This document shows, piece after piece, positions 12,349 through 24,914 of a DNA stretch of 64,000 nt. Position numbers and translations under genes: made by a program. Source of the stretch: Scleroderma bovista (taxonomy: Eukaryota > Basidiomycota > Agaricomycetes > Boletales > Sclerodermataceae); contig JAYMGJ010000184.1 in the NCBI GenBank assembly GCA_037178675.1, positions 54,008 to 118,007 of the forward strand, read 5' to 3'. The number at the start of each line of letters is the position of its first letter. Position 1 is the stretch's first letter. The notes under the pieces were generated by a model, which did no database searches, was not told where the DNA came from, and saw nothing but the letters and a program-made list of their open reading frames with translations.

Positions 12349-13233
12349 GATGGATCGGGCGAGGAAAGCTAGAAAGCTCTCTCTTGCAGACTGCAGAGGG
12401 ATGCAAGGATGCGGTGTGAAGAGGAGAGAGCACTTCCGGGACCTGCATTATAAGGGCCCTGACTGGTTGTGTCATAAGCGCGATTTGTAACTGCAGATAC
12501 TAGTAGTATGATCCCCGATACTCGGGTCACAGTGACTCGCCTCGTCTTCACCAGCACTGCAGCACCCCTGACCCAGGCCCTCTTCTCAGAGGCTCAAGAG
12601 GCCGTTCATGCACACTTCCGCAGGACTTGCACCCCACGCCGACGAGACACGCACTACACGGCAGCTTGTCCACACCTTGCCAAGTCCTATCTGACGCATG
12701 CCGATCGGTGCTTAAGTAATCCCGTTGGATGCCCCGTCGGACAGTGTAATTTAAGGCGGGCTTGAATGTAGCGGCGTCTCTGAATCTCACACAGGATGGT
12801 GATCTGTACTACAATCCATTCGTCGACTTGGAATACTCTGGATGCGGGTTTTCCTCCCTTCGGAGTTGAAGTGAGCGAAGTCACTATCCGTTGGGAAACC
12901 ATGCCGGTTGCTCTTTGCGACGTTGCGTGCGAGCACATATGATGCGGCTGATTATTAATGGCCATGCACGGCTCCAGTCGAGTCACCTCGAGTTGCATGC
13001 TTAGAGTCACCCTCGGTATCGCATCTGGACACCGACTGCAGGGCCCGAGCTGTACCAATGCCCCATCGGTCGACAAAGTATCGCGAATGAACTCAATGCC
13101 AAATCTTATCACGGTTAGACTCTGACCAAATGCACGTTCCATCCTCTGATTACATAACCAAGCGGAGACTGAAAGTTTCGACTCGCCGAGAACTTCCGAG
13201 TGAACTGACTTTGCACATTTTTGCTCTTGTCCG
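12349..13233. promoter_or_regulatory. Divergent intergenic region between ABC exporter and MPP-beta
   Basis: 885 bp separating two divergent start codons; upstream regulatory sequence of both genes must lie here. Small open frames on both strands show no family resemblance. No specific operator could be recognised. Confidence 0.45.
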
Positions 13234-14816
13234 ATGGTCTCTCCAACGTTGTCCGCGTCGCTGGGTCGTGTCCTCAGGAACGCACCTCGAAGGACTGTAA
13301 GTCTTTTACAACCCACTCCAAGGAACAGCATCCATTCAAAAACGTGCAGCGGCCATTGCGGTCATTTGCGACTGCCGTCCACATCCCAACACCCATAACT
13401 CAGACCACAACGCTGTCTAATGGCTTAACGGTCGCAACAGAATCACATCCGCACGCGCAGACTGCAACTGTCGGCGTCTGGATAGATGCAGGGTCCCGTG
13501 CGGAGACCAACAAAACCAACGGAACGGCCCATTTCTTGGAGCATATGGCTTTCAAGGGCACGCACCGGAGAAACCAGCATGCCTTGGAGCTCGAGGTAGA
13601 AAACTTGGGCGCACATCTAAACGCGTACACTTCGCGCGAGCAGACCGTCTATTATGCAAAGTCCTTCCGCAAAGACGTGCCCACCGCCGTAGACATCATC
13701 AGCGATATCCTCCAGAACTCCAAGCTCGACGGCACTGCAGTGGAGCGCGAACGTGATGTCATTCTACGCGAACAACAGGAAGTCGACAAGCAATTAGAGG
13801 AGGTCGTCTTTGACCACCTTCATGCCATTGCCTTCCAAGGTATTTACTCTGCTTTCATCCTTCAACCGTATGTATAGACCATTTCGACCAGGCCAGCCTC
13901 TCGGGCGCACAATCCTTGGTCCCAAAGCAAACATCCTGTCCATTAAGCGTGATGACCTTGCCAACTACATCCAAACCAACTATACTGCCGATCGCATGGT
14001 ACTTGTGGGTGCAGGCGGCGTTGACCATGACGAACTCGTCAAGCTCGCTGAAAAGCACTTTTCTTCTCTTCCTGTCTCTCCCAATCCCATCCCTCTCGGT
14101 CGTCTCGCTCACCCACGATCCAGCTTCATTGGTTCAGATGTCCGCATCCGGGATGACGAAATCCCATGCGCACATGTCGCTATCGCAGTAGAGGGCGTGG
14201 GTTGGAGCTCACCGGACTACTTCCCCATGCTTGTCATGCAATCTGTCATGGGCAACTGGGACAGGTCGCTCGGCGCTGCCCCTCTTCTGTCGTCGCGTCT
14301 TTCCCACATCATCTCCTCGAACAACCTCGCCAACAGCTTCATGTCGTTCTCCACATCTTACTCTGATACCGGTCTTTGGGGTATTTATTTGGTCTCGGAG
14401 AACTTGATGAATCTGGACGATATGGCACACTTCACGCTGAAGGAGTGGACCCGCATGTCGATAGCTCCTTCGGATGTCGAGGTCGAGCGTGCCAAGAGCC
14501 AACTCAAGGCTGGTCTACTTCTCAGCCTTGACGGCACTACCGCCATCGCAGAAGACATTGGTAGACAACTCGTCACCACCGGTCGTCGTATGACTCCCAA
14601 GCAAATCGAAAACGCAGTGGATGCCGTGACGTCTGAGGAAATCAAGCGAGTCGCTCAGAAGTATCTCTGGGACACGGACGTAAGTAGAATGTATTTGGGT
14701 CATTGTTTGCGTCTGAACGCCCTCTCTTACAGATCGCCGTCGCCGCTCTCGGACCCATTGAGGGCCTTCTCGACTACAACCGTATGCGTGCCGACATGTC
14801 TTCGATGACCTATTAA
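13234..14816 (+). CDS. MAS1: Mitochondrial processing peptidase beta subunit
   Basis: Catalytic subunit of the matrix M16 metalloprotease that removes presequences from imported proteins. Exon 1 (13234-13296) encodes an Arg/Ser-rich start [20 protein letters not shown], a typical mitochondrial presequence. A 53-nt intron (13297-13349) leads into RPLRSFATA, a plausible cleavage region. The zinc-binding HxxEH is seen as [10 protein letters not shown], with the downstream Glu in the [15 protein letters not shown] block. The intron at 13840-13891 splits the conserved [12 protein letters not shown], and a third intron (14680-14732) precedes the end [15 protein letters not shown] at TAA 14814-14816. 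Length (about 475 residues) fits the family. A competing frame starting at 13221 reads through the first intron and was not chosen because it spoils the presequence. Confidence 0.95.
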
Positions 14817-16081
14817 GGTGGTTCCTTGGTTCCTGGCGCGGGGCTCCCCGCAACTACTGCTCTCGTTATTACTAGGTAGACGATGTGGTGATCACGGAAT
14901 TAAAACCTCCATACCACGTTGAGGCTGTATTGAACACCGACCGAGAACACCGCCCTGCATGTTGGTTCCAGAACGTGCGAAGACTCGCAATCTATTCATT
15001 TCCGAACCAAACTCTGAGTTTACGTGGGTAATGGCGGCACAGTTCCGATGGTGCCTGCTACAGTTTTCTATCACGTTCTCATGTGGAGTGAGACAGGATG
15101 GCACCCTGTGCTGAACTTAGGTATTCGAAGCTTCTCCTGTCTATCCATATTATCGAACCGCAGCGTTTGTGGAAGAACAACTCACGGTCTTTTCGCCAAA
15201 TAGGTTGTTGATTTGGGTCGCCAGAACCGCAGCCTTCGCGATTGCGGTACAGCGAGAACTACAGGTAATCGTGGATCGTGCGCGTGCACCTACAGGCTAC
15301 AGGTTGATACTGAAGGAAAAACATACTGATACAGTGAGGAGAATTTAAGCTGTGAGACGAGATGGATGCCACTGTATTGAGGCAATTGTTAAGTAAATAC
15401 GGCGAACTAGCCACGACGGCTGACTCCATGATTGATCGTGCCAGTGGCGAACACTTCCGGTGGCAACTTCCGATTTGCTGTTACAACTCGAGTCGACACT
15501 CGATCCACGCAACCTACAATCGCACCTACGACGAGCGTGTACATCACTCAGCGGGCCTGATCCGCATTTAATCCACGCCGGAGGACTCTTCTCTGGTGAG
15601 TTTGGTTAGTGACGACGCAGAAAGCATGGCGCAACTAAGACGAGCACAAACGACAGACACAACATGACGGAGGTGGTCACATCCGCCAGCAACTCCTCCT
15701 TATACATGGAAAGACAATCATTCCGCTTTCTCGACTGGTTTACCATGTCCATCCAAATTTTGTCGATCCAAACCCGATACTAACACTGTATTTGCGATGA
15801 TAAGCACAACCAAGGGGGACGTCGGGAACGCCCTTGAAGTGTAATCGAGGTGAGCAGCTATTGAGACCATATCCATTGCTTTCGCATCTGGAGAAACAAG
15901 CATACAAGTCGCATCCAAGGTGGATCTCTAAGAAATCATAAGTACTAATAATTTACAGAGTCGCACAGTGGTTCCGAACATGGGAATTAACAACGAAGCT
16001 GTTTACCTTTCCGTGCTGACACAAGAAAACAAGTGGGGAATAGCATCATTAGCAGCGGCATTCATTATTGTCAGTTGTAAG
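14817..16081. other. Intergenic, no supported gene
   Basis: About 1.26 kb between the convergent MPP-beta and FIST genes. Only short frames under 75 codons on both strands, none with a recognisable motif or convincing splice structure. It is longer than other convergent spacers in this window. Confidence 0.4.
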
Positions 16082-17800
16082 TTACTCCCAAGTTAAAGTT
16101 ATCCGTCCTCCCGGGACGGTACATGTCCATGGCACATTCGTAGATGAATTTCCCTCTGATAGAATGACTCCGTTTTCAGACGCGGCAATAAAAGTGTTGA
16201 AAAGCACAGTCTTATACGGGAAAGCAGGGGTCCCATGGTCAGAATGGCGGTCATACATGGAAGATGGGAAGTCAATTTCAGGGGAAACCATCAGCGAAAT
16301 TGAAAGTTTCTGGAAACGATCGGATGAGGTATCCACCGCAACGCTGGTAAAGGATTGTTGTGGGAGGTGATACAACTGTCAGGGCAGGACTCGTAAGCTT
16401 GCATTCTGGTGCACGCAAAAGGATGACAAATCCAGGTTTCACAAACACGGGTAACAGAAACTAAGGACACATTCTCCTCACCTGAACTAAAGAGCCTTCT
16501 CTTGGTGCCATATTTGTATCAAGTGCTATCGTTCCACGAGATGGATCCCCCGAATTGATGTGATAGAGTTGGGACACCTACGAGCTGGATGAATACCAAC
16601 CCACCAGGGCATATAAATATTCCCCCACCTTACCACCTTCGATCATTCCAACGTAGAAGGAGTCTTCCTTGCCTACCGAAGTTGAGTCTCCAGAGAGAGA
16701 AAGTCCACGCTTCTGAATGGCAGATAGCAGTAGACGTGTCGGGTTGCTGGAGTTAATAGAAAGTATCAGATTGCCCTCAGCGCTATAAACGAGGTAGATG
16801 CCAAAGTGCGACATTGTGACATGGGTTTAGTCGACAGAATTTAGAAGATGGGCACTATCGTACCTCGTTATTGGCAGAGCAGGGGTCAACGGTACGAGGG
16901 TTGGAAAGCTGAGGGCAAGATGCGATGGCGAGGAAGACGGCAGTGCGATACCAACAGCCCCATTGGAGTGGATTTGACCATTGTGAAATAATGTGACGGG
17001 ACGGCCGGTGAGAAATGGAGTGGATGAGGCCAGAAGTGCAAGCTAATAGATATAGCCCAACCAAGACAATATCGGTTAGGAACCACATAAGAACGTGATG
17101 CACCTGGGATATGGGGATCGATGGAAACAAACCTTGTTTGAACTTGGAAACGCGTTCTGAAGTGCAGTTGAAATACCTTCAGAAGCTCTGTCTGAGAAAT
17201 AGATGATACTGTTGATGGTCGACGGTCTATCGGCAGCGATTGGTACTTCTTGGCCAGTATACGACACGGTACTCATTCCGAAAAGACGCACTCGAGATAA
17301 CGCAGGTCATGTGGAAGCTCATACCCGACTCCCCCATCGGATGACGAGGGAAGAGACCATAGCTTCTTCCAGTCCACTTCGCCATTCTTGCCAAGGATAG
17401 TATGTAAGATATCATGCCCTGTACTGCCAGCCATTTTTTTCATTTGGGTATCATCTTCCCTGACAATTCTATTGCGACCTGCATGCCATCTTCCGACTTG
17501 AGGTTCTGGGCGGCCAGGAATGGTCGAGCGGAAAGGGATGCCATCGACAAGTGCAAGAGAAACCGAGCAATGGTCTGAGCCTTGTGGGTTATTACTAATT
17601 GGCACGGGAGCAGATATGCATCCAACATGAGTGGGGAAGCGCTTTGTCAATCGGTTGGTAAGAGCGGACAATTCGCTGGGAGTCACAGTGGACGAGGGTG
17701 CAAGAGCAAACAGGAGCGCTTTTGAAGGGGATTCGGGTAAGTGGGTGTGAGAGAGCGCTGAAAGAAGGGAAGATGGATTTCGTGAGACCAGTGTTAGCAT
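16082..17800 (-). CDS. Probable FIST-domain sensory protein
   Basis: FIST domains are predicted ligand-sensing modules; in animals one occurs in the F-box protein FBXO22. ATG at 17800. Exon 1 covers the FIST_N-like part: ALLFALAPSSTVTPSELSAL, then PTHVGCISAP and the block QVGRWHAGRN. Intron about 17255-17309, then IIYFSDRASEGISTALQNAF. Intron about 17044-17133, then TPFLTGRPVTLFHNGQIHS and GAVGIALP. The FIST_C-like part continues through SAEGNLILSINSSNPTRLLL, FYVGMIEGGK, GDPSRGTIALDTNMAPREGS, LVQLYHL and a last exon ending GGRITLTWE at TAA 16082-16084. No F-box is evident. The family call rests on recognised block patterns rather than an alignment. An unrelated open frame on the plus strand (16068-16370) is a shadow of the last exon. 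Confidence 0.6.
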
Positions 17801-17931
17801 GGCACTCTGTACACCTCAAAAGCCAAACCGTGCAGATGGCAAGAGTGATGTTGTTTGCAGTTATTACATATTTTGATTGTCGCGACTTGAGTTTTGTACT
17901 GTAGCGTACGACTACCACAACATCTTCGAAA
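17801..17931. promoter_or_regulatory. Shared divergent promoter of FIST gene and RRP6
   Basis: 131 bp separate the two start codons on opposite strands, so the promoters must be shared or interleaved. No TATA-like element was identified with confidence. Confidence 0.55.
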
Positions 17932-20900
17932 ATGTCGACCTTGAAACGAGACACCTTCGATGCCCACTCCAGCGCCGTGCAAGCCGCTGCACTCGATGCC
18001 ACCCGTCTCGCAGCCTCGTCGCTTCCATCTGACCTTGTTTTCCATCGTTCCATCGACCCTTTACTTGGTCGCGACGTCGATGCACTCTCTGCACGCATAT
18101 TGGATCTTACGAATAGGCTTATTCGACTCTCCAGCAAGGTCAGCTCTGAAAAAACCATTAGTTTGCAGGGCGAGGAAGATGTCGTTGATGAATTCGCTCG
18201 AAACGTCGTTGATGCAATGGAAGGAGTGCTAGAGCGAACAGACAGTTCTCTGGACGATTTTCTAGGCACGAAAAAGGGCCCTGCTATTCATGTCTCTGTT
18301 TCCTCTGCTGGCCCTCGCCACAAAAATGTAAGCAAATGCACATATTCTGACTAGCTTGGTATGTAATTACTGATTCATTGGATTTTAAACGCTAGAAAGT
18401 TCAGGTTCTTCCTCGCGGAAGACTAGATCCCGCCCTGACACACGCATCTCACCTTCTGAAACCTCAGCTCCAGTTCAGATATGTGCTGCCCAATACAGAC
18501 GAATCACCCTATGTCCCTGTTACACTTATCCCCCACAAATGGTGCGCAAAAGTGCCGTTGGGTTACATCTTTATCGACGGATCCTCTGTGAATGAGGATG
18601 CCATTCAGGACGAGGAGTCGACTGAAGAAGAAGAAAAGAAGCGGTCGTTGCACCCGTACTACTACGAACTTACACATCCAACGTACCCTGATCATGTCTT
18701 TCAGCCTCCCTTAAACCCAGTGCGACCACAGCCACTTGAGGTTTCCTCTGGTTCATGTCCCAGCTCAGCTTCTACCTCTCCCTCTCGTCATCTCACCTTC
18801 GTCTCAACCGCGGAAGCCTTCCTTTCTTTCGCTAATACAATATCATCTGCCACGGAACTGGCCGTTGACTTGGAACACCACTCGTATAGATCTTACAGAG
18901 GGTTCCTAGCACTGATGCAAATTTCAACAAGGCAGGAGGACTTTGTCATTGATTTACTTGTTCCCGAGATCCGTGAAGGGTTGCGGCAGGCCAAGGGAAA
19001 GTCTTTCGGTAAAAATCAAAATGAGCAGATGGCAAAGGAGGCGGGTGAGATCGTTACAAGAGTCTTTGCCGACCCTTCGGTTGTGAAGGTGCGTGTCTGA
19101 CTCCTCTGTCTGTTGTCAAGTTGCTGAGATTGACCTTTTCGACCCTTGTTTCAGGTGTTCCATGGTGCTGAGTCTGACGTTGTATGGCTCCAACAAGATT
19201 TCAACATTTTCGTCGTCGGCCTATTCGACACCTTCCATGCATCCAAGGTCTTAGGTACAGTCTTTTTTTTGGCCACGAGAGGGCCTGACATGTTTATTTT
19301 CGATGTGTCGTGCAAGGGTTTCCGAAACACAGCCTCGCGAATCTGTTGGAGACATACTGCGATTTTGTCCCAGACAAGAGGTATCAACTTGCTGATTGGA
19401 GAATCCGGTAAGTAAATGACATGCAACCTATATGTCAGCACCATTTGACTAGCCATTTTTAAAATTTTTACTGTCTACCAACTCGCCGAACATCCGCGTA
19501 TTCCTCTGCACCAGACCACTACCGACGGAAATGTTAACATATGCCCAATCCGACACACATTTCTTGCTTTATATCTATGACAAACTTCGGGGGGCATTAC
19601 TTGACAAGGCGCAAGGGCTCCCACCGTCTGATCCCAATGAGGCAAAAACGTTTATTCGCACAGTTCTCTCCCGCTCTGCTCGTACATCACTCCGGCTACA
19701 TGAGGTTGAAGCATATGACGGAGAAAGTGGCTCTGGGTCTGGTGGATGGGACACATTGGCGAAAAAATGGAACAAGTCTGAGTTAACCGCCGCTGGAGGA
19801 CGGAGTTACGACCCGAGTGAAAATGGGACTGGTGCATTAGGGGCAGTCTACCGAGCCGTGCATCAATGGAGAGAGATAGTCGCAAGAGAAGAGGATGAAA
19901 GCATACGGTGAGTTACTTCCGTTCAACATTTATTTGTCTGTAATCCCCTTTAATCCTTTCTTAGATATATTCTTCCAACACATCACCTCTTTCTCATTTC
20001 AGAGCGCCCACCATCCTCCGTGCCGGACCTATTATCCTACTTTACTCGTCCTGGGGGTGGCGTTGGGGCTATCCCCCCAGTATTGAAGCGACGTGGGGGA
20101 GAATTGGTCATCGCGGTGCAAACAGCGGTAGAAAGTGTGACCTCTGCTGGTCCGAGCCGGTCGCGTGGTATCTTGACTGATGAACTTGTAACAAAGGACA
20201 TCGAGCAACTTCCCTCCACCAACGAAGCTGAACCTACGGGAGTAACCCCGACGTCCGGTGAATCACGCCTATGGTCATTCACGGCCTCATCATCATTTGG
20301 GGCCACGTCTCGTTCCGTCTTGTTTGGTACCAATTCATCTCCACCCACAGCGGTGATGTCTACTGCGGGGATCAGAACGTATGTCACTGCACGTAGTTCC
20401 TTGTTGGGAAACGCGTCACAGGTATGTTATATATCTAAGCTCTTTTTTTCCATATCCCCCGGACTATCTCTTCATAGACATGTTGTACATTTTTTTATCA
20501 CTCTACCTTGACGCCCCTACAACCCGCCAGACCTGCTGTATACATCTGACTTACCGCATTGCTTTAAAGGTCATCGCATCACATGGGCCGAACTCCGCGT
20601 TGATCCCCAGCGCCGCAACTGACCGATTTAGGGTCATCGTTGATAGGATCCATCGTACGTTGGCAATCGCGCCTATTGTTTCGGCACCAACAACTGTGAA
20701 AGTGTGTTATTTCGTGTCACTGGTTGGGAACTACTTGCTGACTGAAGTTTCCTTCTAGGAAGAAACTGAAGCAACTATAGGCACTGATGCTTCAAATACG
20801 ACACCATCTGATTTGGAGGTGCCCGTCTCCCATGAGCCCCCGCACCAGATTGTGAATCCCGTTGTTGCCGAATCCTCCCACCAGTCTAGTTCATCTACAC

Positions 20901-21377
20901 ATGTCTGTACGCCTATCACAGACGACGCTATTGTTATCGTGGGCCAGTCGAGCGCGAGACAACGCAAACGCAAGCGAGAAAAAAGTAGTGGTGGCACACG
21001 GTCTGGTCCAGATACCGACTTGATTGCGTTCGATTATTCAACTGTTCCAAACTTACTGGACGGGGGTATGGAAAGGGAAAGAGTAGGCGAGGATGTTGGG
21101 AAGAACAAGAAATCGAGACAAAGCAAGAGTGAGTCCTCCGCTGGTGTTTCCTTTTTGGTTAGGTGCGACGATTCAGAACTGGTTTTGACCATTGCAAAAT
21201 TGAATGGACATTTGTTTTTCGCCCTGTGTCACCTGCTATTCTGGATTTATGTTCGTGAACTCATGTGCAGTGGCCTTGTCCTCAGGTTCTGGACTTCCAT
21301 CGTACACCAACTTCCGACCACCGCCACGGGATCAGCGCGAGGTCAAGAGCGGCAACAAAACCCACACTTTCAAATGA
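17932..21377 (+). CDS. RRP6: Nuclear exosome 3'-5' exoribonuclease Rrp6 (EXOSC10)
   Basis: Distributive DEDD-Y RNase of the nuclear exosome, acting in rRNA, snoRNA and aberrant-RNA processing. ATG at 17932 ([14 protein letters not shown]) starts the PMC2NT-type N-terminal region that binds Rrp47. The exonuclease domain shows Exo [19 protein letters not shown], Exo [18 protein letters not shown] and Exo [22 protein letters not shown], so all four acidic residues and the Tyr are in place. The HRDC domain follows (around [19 protein letters not shown]). The long C-terminal tail is Ser/Thr-rich with a basic stretch RQRKRKREK, a likely nuclear signal. The last intron is about 21128-21270; the final exon ends NKTHTFK at TGA 21375-21377. 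Introns are numerous and GT-AG. An acidic [11 protein letters not shown] stretch lies between the N-terminal and exonuclease domains. Confidence 0.94.
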
Positions 21378-23144
21378 GAACATACCATTTCTCTCATGTG
21401 GAGGTCACACTACCATTGGCACTCGCTTCACACGTTATTCCTCGGAACGACTTCAAGATGCCTGTCCTGTGCCATATATTCTGCATGGTGGACCAATTTG
21501 TGTCCATGGCTCAACTCCGTGAGTGGGATTTTTCCCCATTTGCTATTTGAGCCTCTAGCAACAGATCACTCACCAATGTGAGTGGAGATTCAGGTAAGCT
21601 GCTCTCTTCGTAGTTCTTACCTGCGAGCGGCTTCCAGTGTTTGAGGAGTGATCCGCAGTACTTTGGTAGGAGTAATTGATTTTCCATTGATGCCAAGAGT
21701 ATACTTGAACATGTTGTCTTCGGGAGTTTACACTGAGGGAAAGGCCAACCAAGTATAGCCATTCATGCAACTGTGCAACTAGAGCAAAGGGTCAAACTTC
21801 GTGAAGTTCGTCAGCAGTCACTGGCCTTGTTTACAGGATGGGTTTGTTTGCATCGAAGCTACATTCCACATCACAGCCCTTCGGGAACCGATGCATATGT
21901 TACAGCAGAACTCAAACGAAGCCACTCAGATGGCCTTCCAGATACACAGCACGCATACTACGGAAATGTGTCGCTGTGTAGCTGGAACAGTCCCGGTGTA
22001 CCCCGCAACCATATTGTTAGTGTCCGACGGAGCTTGTATCCTGTGCTGCCATGCAACTTTGAAACGACACTGACGAGCTCTCAAAAGAGCCACAAAGCAT
22101 GCTTTTCCTCTGCACTAGAGAGCTTCTCGTTCGTTTCAGCGGATCACTTGTTGGCCACTTCACTAATCCAGGCTTCCCGACGCTACCTCACGGAGACCGT
22201 TTGGAGGGCCTGCTTTGAATAAGTGCGTTTATCGCGGCGCAAAACTTCGCCTTGATGGCGCATGCCAAGGACTCAGCTTAAGCTGTACGCTTGTTTGATT
22301 GCCAGGTTCCCAGGACTGCTACGTATCGGGTGGATTTCTGCTTCCGACACCCACATCCTCTTTTGCCGACTACAGATCGATCATTAACATGTTTCAATAT
22401 TTGCAGTAAGAACTGCTCCCGACGAGACCGCATGACCATTTCATCAAGTTGGACAAAAACTGTCCACAACTTCGCAAGACATTCGATGGCAGCGTTCCTT
22501 GTAATACCAATTTTTGGTTTCATCGAAGTCCACACTCTAAATACTCTCTTCATACCGTAGAAGACGATGGCAGCTACTTCTTCACTGATTTGTCAAGGTA
22601 AACACCCAGATTACCAGACCAGAATCTTACTTATACCCACGACTTGTTGGCTACAGAAAGGATAAATTGTTGGCGGACTTTCAATTTCAGGATTCGTTTC
22701 TGCGGGATTTGCAGGTCAACATTTACCAGTAGTGTGTACATCTTAGCTTACCTGCCTATAGATTCAAACAGAAGCTTGTTCTTTTTTCACCGAGCACCGC
22801 AATCCTGTCTGGGGCGATACGGTTATGTTGATCATAAGTTGGCACGCTATATAATCGTGAACTTAGCATCATTGGCACCAGTCTGTCAGAGGCGGGCTCA
22901 ACAAGGACACAAGTTGCGGCGAAGGACGCGGACAAGTAGCTATGTACTATAAATTATGTAACAAAACAACCAGAAAACCAGAAAATGTTTACAGACATAG
23001 CTCCGTCAGAAATATGCGACGTTCAAGGGTGCTGGAATATTGATGATAGTGAGTATACATCAAGGTCATGCAATCCATAGTAGTGACATAGAAATAAAGG
23101 GGAAAGGTAGAACGTACATTGTGCCCATTCTGTCATCCACAACC
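21378..23144. other. Unassigned 1.77-kb region
   Basis: No family was recognised. Several moderately long frames occur on the plus strand (21773-22222, 150 codons; 22291-22560). Spliced-looking fragments are also present: a plus-strand frame reading FWFHRSPHSKYSL then VEDDGSYFFTDLSR across a GT-AG junction near 22604, and a minus-strand frame reading MFKYTLGINGKSITP (about 21690-21740). None joins into a convincing full gene. It could be a lineage-specific gene, a decayed gene or a degraded element. Confidence 0.35.
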
Positions 23145-24384
23145 TTATTTCCTTGGTGGCATGTCGTACTCGACCTGCTTATCTACCACGATCTGAACGC
23201 CAACCCTGGGCGGAATCCTTTCATCGTCTACGCTGTCGTTTTCACCCATAATCGGAAGCACAGCCTTGGCGTCTACAGGTGCATCCACCGAGCTTTTGTC
23301 GACATCCCAACTACCTTCACCTTTTCCCACCCCACGCGAGGTAGCTCCAGTTTTCGACTGGGTATGCATGTTGTCCAGCGTGTATGTCGGTGCACCGCGG
23401 CCCCGGGCGACGCCAACAGCAGTGCCACTGATAGTACCGGTACCACCGCTGCCACTGCCACTCCCGGTGGAGCTGAAGGTGCCGCCGTTTTCGAGAGGAC
23501 CACGGACACCAAGGACGATACGCATAGTCATTGTTGCTGTGAGGACTGCAGCCATACTCGTGACTATGGTTTTGATTGGGTCGTCGGGGCCAGTAGGTGT
23601 CATGATGAAATAGAAGAGCACGTTGACAAGGTTGACTAGGAAGATGGTACCGTAGAGGTTGAGATTATCGCGCAGCATGAGGCGCCAAGGGCTGAGGGGG
23701 CGTGCCTCGAGACTCTTGATGGAGCGGGAGACAGCAAGAGTAAAGGAAGCGCCGTACAAGATGGTGGGGAAGAGCCAGTAAATGCCTACCCAACTTTGGT
23801 TGTCAAGAGGACCGGCAATGCATCCCTGTCCGTCACGAAGATGAACAGAGCGGTAGAAGCCACAGCATATGGAGGATACGATTGCTTGGATAAACAGTAG
23901 TGCGAACATAGTTGATCGAATGTGGTTCACATGCGAATATATCGCAGAGATACGGATCACATGCACAGTGGAGGCCGCGAAGAGTAAAATTGCTGTGCAA
24001 ATTGGTTCATACGGCCAGAACCTGCGACAATCCGGATCTTGAGTGACAGATGTGGAGAAGAACATGACACCTGAGAGGAGAGAAACGTGAGCGCTTACAT
24101 ATGAAGTGGAGAAGTGGAAGGCAGTATTTCCTGGTTCCAAGTAGATCAACACACTCACCCGTTACTACGAAATCAGCTACCACCCAAAACTGGAGGAAAT
24201 AGTAAAGGGCTTTGAGGGCTGGCCATGTCTTTGTCCTGCCGAGCTTGTAAGACCTTGGGGAGAGAACGAGAGTGTCCCAAGATAAGACAGTGAGTGTACA
24301 GACGAAGAAATACTTTTGGGCGGAAAGATGAGGAGGAAGATCGAGGTAAGCAGGGAGTGAAATTGATGTACCGTTGGTCGACAT
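23145..24384 (-). CDS. Multi-span membrane protein, basidiomycete-specific
   Basis: ATG at 24384 (MSTNGTSISLPAYLDLPP). Exon 1 ends WVVADFVVTG; a GT-AG intron (about 24071-24158) leads to VMFFSTSVTQDPDC. Hydrophobic segments can be seen around YFFVCTLTVLSW, AILLFAASTVHVIRI, FALLFIQAIVSSICCGFY, WVGIYWLFPTILYGASFTLA, LYGTIFLVNLVNVLFYFIM and IVTSMAAVLTATMTMRIVL, giving about 6-7 membrane spans. A Ser/Gly-rich cytosolic-looking tail follows, ending VEYDMPPRK at TAA 23145-23147. The pattern LSPWRLMLRDNLNLYGTIF followed by DDPIKTIVTSMAAVLT resembles uncharacterised Agaricomycete membrane proteins. Function is unknown; a receptor-like topology is possible but no ligand can be inferred. Confidence 0.75.
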
Positions 24385-24914
24385 CCTGGACGAGGGCAGG
24401 GAAACAGGGAAAGCGACCGTGTTGACGGTATTTAATGAGAACACGACATGGCTGTCCAATACATTACGTAAGCACAGGATCAGTGGGAATCCCAAGAGAT
24501 CTCAGCCTACCCGAGCTCAGCCCCCCCGACGCCACATCCAATGTTCTTGTCAATGCAAGTGAGATCCACGATATCTCTGGCTATAAGTTGTCGGTCGTAC
24601 ATACAAGATGTTATCAAACCCACTGCCTCGATGCGTAGCATCGCATCATGTTCTTGATGATGATGGCCGCGGATGCTAATTCAGCCACCGTATTCCCAAT
24701 AGGCTTAAGATCAGAGATGCAGACTTCGAAGGGATATACAAGGCTACACCCCGGTTTTCTTTTTGTGAACCGACAGCCTTGTCTACGTTTGTCGACCCCA
24801 CAGCAGTTTGAACTTTGAAGTACGAGTAACACAAGTCACTCCTGGGATTACTGTGCTGGCCTACATTCAAAATCCAGTGATCATAGAGTTCATGAGGCGA
24901 CAAAGTACATCGTA
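24385..24914. other. Intergenic, no gene seen
   Basis: 530-bp spacer between the start of the 23.1-24.4 kb membrane-protein gene and the end of the next membrane-protein gene, both on the minus strand. Probably holds the promoter of the former. No supported frame. Confidence 0.45.

Noticed and set aside
13221..13330. Earlier MPP-beta start reading through the first intron
   Set aside because: The 13234 ATG with a 53-nt GT-AG intron gives a proper Arg-rich mitochondrial presequence; the 13221 frame does not.
14166..14500. Open frames antisense to and out of frame with MPP-beta
   Set aside because: Shadows created by high GC third positions in a conserved gene.
16068..16370. 101-codon plus-strand frame
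   Set aside because: Antisense shadow of the last exon of the FIST-domain gene, which has a coherent protein and splice pattern on the minus strand.
23040..23639. Plus-strand frame of about 200 codons over the membrane-protein gene
   Set aside because: Antisense to a well-supported multi-span membrane protein with a phase-consistent intron.
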